This document shows, piece by piece, positions 56,565-64,000 of a DNA stretch of 64,000 nucleotides (within the stretch, counting starts at the first letter, position 1; each line of letters begins with the position of its first letter). Made by a program: the position numbers and the translations under genes. This stretch comes from Yamagishiella unicocca (Eukaryota; Chlorophyta; Chlorophyceae; Chlamydomonadales; Volvocaceae), in assembly GCA_003116995.1 (NCBI GenBank), contig BDSL01000057.1, forward strand, positions 372,001 through 436,000, in the 5' to 3' direction. Under the pieces are notes generated by a model. The model was not told the DNA's origin, made no database searches, and saw only the letters and a program-made list of their open reading frames with translations.

Positions 56565-58671
56565 TTCTGGACGGTTCTGGTCTATATCAATAAGCGACCG
56601 TGAGGGAGCATAACAGGCCAGTCATATCCTGCGTCCATGTTATATTGGGTCAAAGGAGGCACAGGGCTGACCGTTGAGGTGTTTGGTCAGCGTGACAAAA
56701 GCGTAGACTTCCTATTATGAACAATTACAGTGCGGTAACGTGTCAACTCCGATCATAAGTGGTTTAGATTTAGAGCGCACCAGTTGATTGTCCAATGGCG
56801 CATTGTGGGACCATTTTGGCATTGTCGATTTCGCGTGAAATACGAGAAGACGAAGTGTCGCACACACCGCTGCACCTACAGCGCTTTGCGCTGCTACGAC
56901 TTAAACCAATCAGTCGACGGCACGGCAGGTCCAGCTGGTCGACCGAAGGGAGACCGGATGCGTAAACGTGCACATTCGCCGTGCATAAACAATGCCTCAT
57001 ATAAGGATCCAAAAGCTCGAAATTCCAGTTCGTAAGCGCTACGGTAAACTGCGACCGCATCGCATACTGCTGTAAATACCGCGTTGCGACGCTTTGCTCG
57101 TCCAAATATGTTTCGCGGCATTTGATTCTGTCTTCCCTCAGCTAAGGATGATGCCAATCGGGATTACAGGAAACCCTCACAACGCATCACGACTAGCAAG
57201 CAGCCACGAAGCTCAATATCCCCGCAGCCCACACCCGCCAGTCGTCACCGCTTTTTACCCTGATAGCGGTATGTCACCGATGTCCACAAATATTGATGTG
57301 AAAAAATATTGATGTGCACAAATATTGACGCCGATGGCTGTCTGGAGCTCGTCCGTAAAAGCCACGACGGTCTACTGCTTGGGTGACGTGGCTTGACGTG
57401 GTGAAATTGCTCCCGCGGGCCGACGGCAGCGCGATGGCTTGTTGTTGGCTGATCGCACTGTGTCGTATTGCCATCCCTGTGGCCTGGCATATGCAAGGGA
57501 CGACGTATCATGTAGGCCTGCATCACGGACTCCAAATGCCATACGCAGCATTGGGAGGTTGGTGTAGAAGCCTCCAGGAACCCCCAGGCGTGGCCCATGC
57601 ATCCAGCTGCATTGGAGGCTCGTCGAAGCGGAAAACCTGGTGGGTACGGCAGGCTACGGCACGTCCATCCAACCGAGAGTCGTAACCCCTATTTAGCTTA
57701 CTGATTGCACCTGGCTTCCGCAGATTATTACACCGTTTTCGATGTACCCTGGAAAGGCACAAACAGAGTTGCTTGTGTGTCCCCAGCAGCTGTACATGTA
57801 TATTGCCGTGAGCGGCTCGGCTCTGCCAGAAGGGCCCAGGCTCAACCGCCAAACAACCGAACATGTCTTCTCCAGGGTAGACCCCAGATCCACCTCCGCT
57901 GGTTCCATCCGCACACCGCGCCCACGCGCGTTGCCAGCTTTGGCAACTTGGTCGGCCGCCCTTCACGAAGCGATCCTTATTCCGGTACAGCTACGTGCCT
58001 ATACCTTGGGCCGACACGGACTGTGTGCTATACATCGTTTGTAAGCTCGTACCAAACCGCATAAATTTACTTATGTTCCCAGTCGCCCAACTAAACATGC
58101 CCCGCCCCCCCCCAAAAACAAACACGTCCGCGCTTCCCTCGCGACTCCGCCGCGCAAAATTTTTCCGCTGGCAAATGCACGCCATCAACTTCAACCGCCA
58201 GGCGCTCAGTGACCCCCCATCCTCCGTGCTCGCCTCCGAAACCAATCAACAAACTAACCGCTCGAAACTTTCTTTCACGCCAGAGACTGGCGCTCTAGTT
58301 TGGGACAGGCGTCCGGGCCCTCCTCCCAATCCTTTGCCATCACAGTACCCCAGTCCCCAGCATCCCAGCCGCGCCCCTGCGCCCAGGGGGGCCATCCACC
58401 CCAGCAAGAGGTTCAAGCAAGCCCAGCCGCGCCCCATCCTCCCCTCCTGGCCACATGCATGCGGCATGATGCGAGTAAGGGCAGGGCACGTCCAAGCATC
58501 CAGGGGTGGTGCGGCGAGCAGCAGAGCGAGCTTCATGGGTGAATGGATGGAGGGTTGGTGTGGTTTTGTTGGCGGGTACGGCAGCCCCGTGCCCCCCCCA
58601 ACGGTTTTTACAACCCCCGGTTTTTATGTCACCCCCCCGGGTAGCTCCGGGTGAGTGGTACCAGGAGGCAC
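56565..58671. other. Intergenic: promoter of the Ser/Pro-rich unit and 3' flank of the flavodiiron gene
   Basis: No convincing gene. TGTAA on the minus strand (58612-58608) lies 60 bases after the flavodiiron stop codon and fits as its poly(A) signal. An aaatattgatgtg(a/c)a direct repeat of about 15 bases lies at 57288-57327. Confidence 0.5.
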
Positions 58672-61600
58672 CTAGTAGTGGTTGCCGACCTTGCGGTGGT
58701 GTACGGCAGTCGGAACGTTCTCGTCCAGCACCTTGCCCTCCAGGACCTGTCGGTCAGGGAGAGAAGTGGGGGGTGGCGGGGAAAGGGAGGGAAGTGGGGG
58801 GTGGCGGGGAAAGGGAGGGTTTCGAGGAAGACCCGTGGATGCCAGAAAACACCGTTTAGAACAGACGTTTTGAGATGCATGCTGGAGAACTGGGTTGGGG
58901 ATACGGAAGTGAGGGAAGTGTGTGTATCGGGGGACAGGCGGGGGGGCCATGGGGGGGGGAGCAACGAGGTTGTGGAGGTGCCGACAGGCCGTCCAGGATG
59001 AAAAACGTGAGGCGGGGTAGGCCTTCGGTACTTCTGACTACAAGCCCACGATCATGTAAACGCGCCAATTTTGCTATGGACACGGGTAGGAGTTTTTGTA
59101 TGCTTACAATACACAGATATGAAGGGATGTCCTTGATTGCAATCAACGCGAGGGCGGGCCTCGTGGCATTCGAGGAAAAGGCCCACGCCAAGACGCGATG
59201 TTATTGGCTGGAATATATCCAAGGACTAAACACAGTGGACTCCCCCGCATGCGACGCAGCCCCCCACCTGCGCATACACGATGTAGTGGTCCCCCGCCTC
59301 CATGCGCGTCACCACGGCGCACTCCAGCACGCTGTTGGAGTCCTTGAGCACAGGGGCGCCGAGCGTGGGGGAGGGAATGGTCTCCAGGCCTGTAGGGGGA
59401 GGGGGCGGGAGGGGGACGGGGGGGGGACAAGGACGTGTGGCGGCGGTGGCGGCAGCGGCAGCAGCCATCGTGTCTGCCAGCAGTGCCCCCTCCCCGCTCT
59501 TAGCTCCTAATCGTACCGCACACATCGTCCCGTTACTGCGGCCGAGGCCGCTCCAGCCTGGCCAGCGCCAAACCACCAAATTCCATCTTTAACTGTAACA
59601 ACCGTCAGGAGGCGCTGTGCGCCGCATCGGGAATTTGCCAACACCTCTCAACCCTGGCTAGAACCCAGCTCGCCCAGTTCGTTCCCCTCCGCCCGTCACC
59701 TATCCGCGTAACCCCAATCCTAAACCCTACGCCCCAACCCCACCCCCCCTGCTTCCCGCACACAACACCCCCACCCACCCGCCAGGCGATCCTCTCCCGG
59801 GCTGAACGTCTTCGTGAGCGTCTTCATGACCGCCTTCTCGCGCCCCTCCGCCACCATGCTGATCGCGAACTTGCCGCCCACCACCAGCAGGTTCTCCATG
59901 GCGCGGTCCTTCTTGACAGCCACGGTCAGGCCGGGCGGGTCGAAGCTGGCCTGCGGGCATACAGACGCAGCGCGGAGCGGGGCGGGGCGGGGCGGAGCCG
60001 TGGAAGTGATTGGCGGGTAGCACGAGGGAAACCACACACCGGTAGCCTCGATCGCGACTGTCTGATACGTGCCGTAACATGCAGGGTACCGTAACGTGCA
60101 GGGCTTGGATACCTCGTACGAGGTACCTCGATTTCCTAAATAGGCGCGGTCAACATGCACAGCAGGACGCAATGACAGTCGTCCCACACCCACATGGCCC
60201 CGTGCCAGCCCCCTGACAGCTGGCGCTTCCAGCTCCCCCCCCCCGGGCCCCTCCACCCGCATGCTCCTCTCGCCCTGCCCCTCCCTGGTCCTGCCTGCGA
60301 GATCCAGCTGGCTAACATAGCGCTGCTGGCGTCCTCGTCCTTGGCGGACAGCACGGCGAGGGAGCCCACCACGCGGCCCATGGCCAGCTGGGGTCCGCTG
60401 GCATTGACTGCACGGCTGCCTGCGCGGGGCGAGGTGAGAGAGGGAGAGAGGGGAGCGGGCGGGCAGTTGGTATTGGGTGGGAGGGGAGGGGCAGTTGGCG
60501 TTGGGCGGGAGGGGAGGGGCAGCGGGTGTTGGGTGGGAGGGGCAGCGGGTGTTGGGTGGGAGGGGCAGCGGGAACAAGGTTAGAAGTCGCATGGTCTGCC
60601 CTCTGTTTCCTTAGTTCGTGTAACCGGGTCTTCTCACCCCGCCCCCGCGCCCCGCCCCTTCCCCCCTTCACCCACTCGGCATGGCGGACAGCTCCCGGCC
60701 CTTTGCGCGCTTCTTGATGGACTGAGCCAGAGCGCGGCCGCTCTCCTCGCACAGCATCAGGTCCTGAGACGGCAGATGCGGCAGCGGGGATTCGATCGGG
60801 GGTTGGCCGGCAGCGGGTCTGAAACGCCTAGGCTTGGCAGGGCTAATGCGCCCCTTCGAGGATCTCTCGCGCGCTTGGGTCCATGACAACAGACGCAGGA
60901 GAGCTGCAGCTGGGCCCTATGCCACTTGGGTCCATGACAGCAGACGCAGGAGAGCTGCAGCTGGGCCCTATGCCTCCTGACCTTGCATCTCGCCCCTGTA
61001 CGCCCGTCGAATTCGCCCCTCCTCCCCTTCCCTTTCCGCCTCTCCTCCCCCTCCCACCTCACCGAGCTCGCCCCCTCACCCGCACAACAACAACCACCGC
61101 CCGCACAACAACCGCCACAACCCCCTTCTCGCCGGGACAAAAAATCCCTTTCCCTCCTCGAGTTTATTTGTCCTTGGAGTGCCGACCCACGAGTTTCCCC
61201 TCAACCCTCCCTTGACCCCCCAGCCCTGCACCCCGCCCCCCACCCGCCCCCCCACCTTTGCGGTGGTCCTCGCTCCATTTCGTCTCACCGTAGCCGATAT
61301 AGCTTAGCCGCCAAAGGTCATATTACGACCTTCGGCTTTCGTATCCCCAACCCAGTTCTCCAGCATGCATCTCAAAACTTCTCTTTAAACGGTTTTTTCG
61401 GACATCCACGGGTTTCCCTCGAACCCACCTTTGCGGTGGGCTTGAACTTGACCCGGATGGAGTCGAATGAGAAGCCGAAGCCGGCGTCCCGCAGCCTCCC
61501 CTCCATCTCGTCCACAGCCTCCCCGCTCCAGCCGAAGCTTCCGAAGACGCCGCAAGGCATGGCCTTGGCTGCGGGCTCTCGCAGAATGGCGCCCATGGCC

Positions 61601-64000
61601 ACTGACACCTGAGTGGGCATGTGGCCGCCCAGGGTGGGGCTGCCTGCAGGTGGGCATGAGTCCAGGGAGGGGCCAGAGTTCGAGGTTTAGGGGGGAGGAG
61701 TGGCGAGAAGACCCGGCCACTGCCGGAAAAAACTTGATTTGACTACCGGAAATAAATACTTGTGGATTAAGGAAGGGGGAGGGTGGCAAAGGCGCGTGCA
61801 GGAGAGGGGAAGGCGGGGGAGAGGGGTGTCCCATCTCTGGCCGGGGTCCCTGCCCGGGAGCTCGGAGCCTCCGACCCACCCACCCAGCACGAAGCCTTGC
61901 GTCCTCGACACCGCCTCCGTCACCTCCGCCAGGCTCGCCAGCTCCAGGTTGATGGTCTCGACGGCGACACCGCCCTTGGTGATGCCGCGGCTGATGGCCT
62001 GAGGGTTGGGTTGAGGGTGGGGGTGAGGGTGGGGGTGAGGGTGCTGTAGGTGCGGGTGCTGGGGTGAGGGGCGGCCTTGCAACCGGGCGGGGCGGACACC
62101 ACGTCATCAGCTGCGGCGCAGTAGCCGCCCCCTCGCCAGCACCCGCAACCCCGACTACCTCACCACCCCACCCCATACACACACACGCACCTGCCCTCCG
62201 TTTCCTATGTCGTGTAACCCGGACTCTCCCGCCTCCCTCCCCCCCCCACACACGCACCTGTGCCAGCGCCGCCGTGTTGCCGTACGCCGACGCGTAGAAG
62301 ACCGCCGCGCAGCTGGTGGCTGCCACCTGGATCTGCTCGTCCACCCAGCCGCGGTACTCCACTAGCAGCTGGGTCAGTGAGGACGAGACGCCGGGGCCGT
62401 GCATGGGGAGTAGCATACACACGGCCAGGGGCGAGGAGCCGGAGCCGGAGGCGGTGGCGGTGGCGGTCAGCTCCTCGGGCTCCGGCTGCTGCTGCTGCTT
62501 CTTGTCCAGCCCCAGGAGGTTGCGGAAGAAGCTGCGGGTAAGGCGGGGGACAGGGCCGGGTAAGGCGGGGGACAGGGCCGGGTAAGGCGGGGACGACCGT
62601 AAGGGGGAGAAGACCCGATTACACGAGAGAGGAAGCGGAGGGAAGGAATGAACTGAAGGGGGGGAGAGTGGGGCGGTATGGGTGGTGTTGGGGTGGGGTG
62701 GGGTCAGGAGTGGTGTATGCGTGTGGGGAGGAACGGGGGAGGAACGGAGGGGCAGGGTAGGCACTGGGCAGGGGTGGGAGGAACGAAATCGTTATTACCG
62801 GTACGGGAGATTCGGATGAGTGATTGGGCTATACTCCGGGCGAGCTAGACCGCAACTACCCCTCCCCCTCCCTGCCCCTCCGGTAACCCCCCCTGCCCCC
62901 CCCCCGTGCCCATCCTTGTGCTCCCCCCCGTGGCCCACCTGCGCAGAGCCGTGCTGGTCTTGTTCACTCGGCGCTGTCCGGACCCCGGCTTGCGGCGGGC
63001 GGGAACCAGGTCTAGCTTGCTCAGCGCGGCAGAGGCCTGCAGCCCGGGGGGGAGAGGGGGTGTGTGAGAGGCGCCCGGGAAGTGGCAAGGAAAACCCGTG
63101 TACGAAAGGAAAAGTTATATAAAGAGACGTTTCGAGATGCATGCTGGAGAGCTTGGTTGGGGAAATTAGAGTCGGAGGTCGTATGTCGACCTTCGGCGGC
63201 TAAATCCAAGCCCCGGGGAGCGGGGTCGGGGCGAGAAGACCGGGTTCCACGCCATAGGAGATGGGGAAGAGGTTGTAGGTAAGGCGCTTAGGGTAGAAGG
63301 AAAGTTCAATGCTCAATTAGCGATTAACTTAGCTATTAACTTAGCTACTTTACTTGGTTTCATTTATCAATTATTGCCGCACAACAGGTGTCATCATGTA
63401 TCATCATTGTGGGATATGGGCGCAATGAGGCCGCACTCATTCTTCGCCACATCGCACCGCCTGAGCCTGCAGTCCCTCCCCTCGCTTCGAGAAGATTCGC
63501 CCCCCGCCGCCGTTTGCGCCCGCCCGGGCCCCCCCACAGTGGTCCAGCGGCAGCACCCGCATAAGCCGTCCGCACCGAAGCCGTACGGCATCTTACCTGG
63601 CGCGCCGAGGGTGCCAACATGCAGTCAAAGTAGTACTTCCAGTCGTCGCCGTACGACTCCCAGCCGCCATCATCCAGCGCCTCTCCCTGAGATGGGGGTG
63701 GGGGATGGGGGCGACAGGCGTTAGGTTTCGGAGGGTTTCGGAGCAGCTGGTTTCACTGATGGGAGCTGGGAGCGCAGATCGGCAGCAGCAGCTGCCTCGC
63801 AGGTCGGCACGGATACCCTCACTTCAGAGGGACAGCTGGGATCTTTCCTAAACCCTTTCCTAAACATCCTTTCCCTAAACTTCCCTTCCCTAAACCCCTT
63901 CCTAAACCCTTTCCAAAACCCTCTCCAAGCACCCCGGGCCCCCCGGCCTCCGACCCGGGTCCTCTCAACGCGCTCGCCGCCCACCTCCTGCGGCGCCACG
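58672..64000 (-). CDS. FLV: Flavodiiron protein (FLVA/FLVB type), 5' partial
   Basis: Exons in the window (minus): 64000-63985 (partial), 63686-63597, 63036-62939, 62531-62258, 61998-61884, 61643-61429, 60763-60676, 60419-60295, 59950-59779, 59389-59268 and 58746-58672, about 463 codons. The end of the diiron beta-lactamase domain is GWESYGDDWKYYFDCMLAP. A Gln/Glu linker follows (QQQQPEPEELTATATASGSG). The flavodoxin domain (FMN) has CAAVFYASAYGNTAALAQ, ISRGITKGGVAVE, GFVLGSPTLGGHMP and GVFGSFGWSGEA. The C-terminal flavin-reductase domain that marks cyanobacterial and chloroplast FLVs has GRVVGSLAVLSA, AMLASWISQASFDPPGLTVA, LLVVGGKFAISMV, GDHYIVYAQV and TAVHHRKVGNHY. Chloroplast FLVA/FLVB heteromers reduce O2 to water after photosystem I in fluctuating light. 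I cannot decide between A and B because the metal-site region is outside. The intron after 60295 uses GC (CAG|GCAGGA). Confidence 0.95.
58757..58820. repeat. Two-copy ~29-bp G-rich tandem repeat in the last flavodiiron intron
   Basis: gaagtggggggtggcgggga plus aagggagg is repeated twice in succession directly beside the last exon's acceptor (58747-58749). On the gene's own strand this is a C/T-rich tract that extends the pyrimidine region of the acceptor. Confidence 0.85.
58819..58914 (+). repeat. Dispersed intron repeat, copy A
   Basis: About 95 bases from gggtttcgaggaagacccgt through gagatgcatgctggagaact to gggttggggatacgg. It closely matches copy B at 61336-61432, which lies in the opposite orientation in another intron of the same gene. 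Confidence 0.88.
60480..60572. repeat. G-rich ~20-27 bp tandem repeats in a flavodiiron intron
   Basis: About four imperfect units of ggtgttgggtgggaggggca plus gcgg occur in the intron between exons 60763-60676 and 60419-60295. Confidence 0.85.
60874..60975. repeat. 51-bp perfect-type tandem duplication in a flavodiiron intron
   Basis: The unit starts cttgggtccatgac and ends gggccctatgcc. Two copies (starts 60874 and 60925) differ by one base. Recent tandem duplication is the simplest explanation. Confidence 0.93.
61300..61432 (-). repeat. Dispersed intron repeat, copy B (with palindromic arm)
   Basis: On the minus strand it reads gggttcgagggaaacccgtg, then through gagatgcatgctggagaact and gggttggggatacgaaag, and continues into aaggtcgtaatatgacctt followed by tggcggctaa. 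The last part is an imperfect palindrome shared with copy C. The element abuts the donor of exon 61643-61429. Confidence 0.88.
62000..62045. repeat. 12-bp gagggtgggggt repeat at a flavodiiron intron end
   Basis: About three copies of gagggtgggggt lie immediately beside the exon acceptor at 61999-62001. On the coding strand this forms a C-rich pyrimidine tract. Confidence 0.8.
62536..62590. repeat. 22-bp tandem repeat (taaggcgggggacagggccggg) in a flavodiiron intron
   Basis: Two and a half copies of taaggcgggggacagggccg plus gg lie beside the acceptor of exon 62531-62258. Confidence 0.85.
63078..63205 (+). repeat. Dispersed intron repeat, copy C
   Basis: It shares gcaaggaaaacccgtgtacg with the NPHP4 intron copy, cgagatgcatgctggagag.ttggttgggga with copies A and B, and ggtcgtatgtcgaccttc plus ggcggctaa with copy B. 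It lies beside the acceptor of exon 63036-62939. Confidence 0.85.
63841..63935. repeat. Degenerate cctaaacccttt(cc) repeat in a flavodiiron intron
   Basis: Six to seven imperfect 13-18 base units of cctaaaccctttc/ccctaaacttcc. It resembles plant-type telomere DNA (CCCTAAA) but is interrupted and internal, so it is an intronic minisatellite and not a chromosome end. Confidence 0.8.

Noticed and set aside
57995..58654. 219-residue plus-strand Pro-rich frame
   Set aside because: It overlaps the flavodiiron 3' UTR and TGTAA signal, has no domain, and its composition follows the local C-rich DNA.
63841..63935. Telomere at the right end of the window
   Set aside because: The CCCTAAA-like units are degenerate and internal; coding exons of the flavodiiron gene continue on both sides.

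Overview
This window is nuclear DNA of a flagellated green alga, most likely a chlamydomonadalean (volvocine-type) species. The species cannot be named from the sequence. Evidence: GC-rich genes with many short introns (GT-AG, a few GC-AG); TGTAA polyadenylation-type signals in the 3' flanks of several genes; motile-cilium and transition-zone genes (DRC3, NPHP4); a photosynthetic flavodiiron protein; and glycosyltransferases of the hydroxyproline-arabinosyl and CAP59/CMT1 types common in green-algal wall and secretory pathways. I saw no bacterial-type genes, CRISPR, rRNA, tRNA, or intact transposons. Gene models were built by hand: exons were joined only where splice sites and reading phase agreed, and each complete model sums to a whole number of codons.

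Layout, left to right. 1-5745 (-): a large unrecognised protein, 3' end outside the window, with a transit-like N-terminus, two short hydrophobic segments, four ~110-residue tandem repeats and a C-terminal series of KYD motifs. 6185-8449 (+): TMEM69/DUF3429 membrane protein. 9839-10318 (+): orphan ORF. 11185-15064 (+): FAD-dependent monooxygenase, nine exons, with minisatellites in its introns. 17296-18843 (-): intronless CAP59/CMT1-type glycosyltransferase. 20443-23405 (-): translation initiation factor eIF2 beta. 26596-30357 (-): DRC3. 30902-34435 (+): hydroxyproline O-arabinosyltransferase-like protein with a duplicated exon. 35292-36890 (+): IQ-motif protein. 37109-46605 (+): NPHP4, 20 exons. 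47892-52326 (-): CDCA7-type zinc-finger protein with a long charged tail. 54478-56564 (-): two Ser/Pro-rich reading frames one base apart, a possible bicistronic unit. 58672-64000 (-): flavodiiron protein, 5' end outside the window.

How they fit together. DRC3 (nexin-dynein regulatory complex) and NPHP4 (ciliary transition zone) lie within 20 kb of each other, with an IQ protein of unknown role just upstream of NPHP4. The two glycosyltransferases are type II membrane proteins of the secretory pathway. The flavodiiron protein would act as an electron outlet after photosystem I. CDCA7 proteins partner HELLS/DDM1 remodelers in chromatin and DNA methylation. The least explained item, and my main candidate for something undescribed, is the repeat protein at 1-5745.
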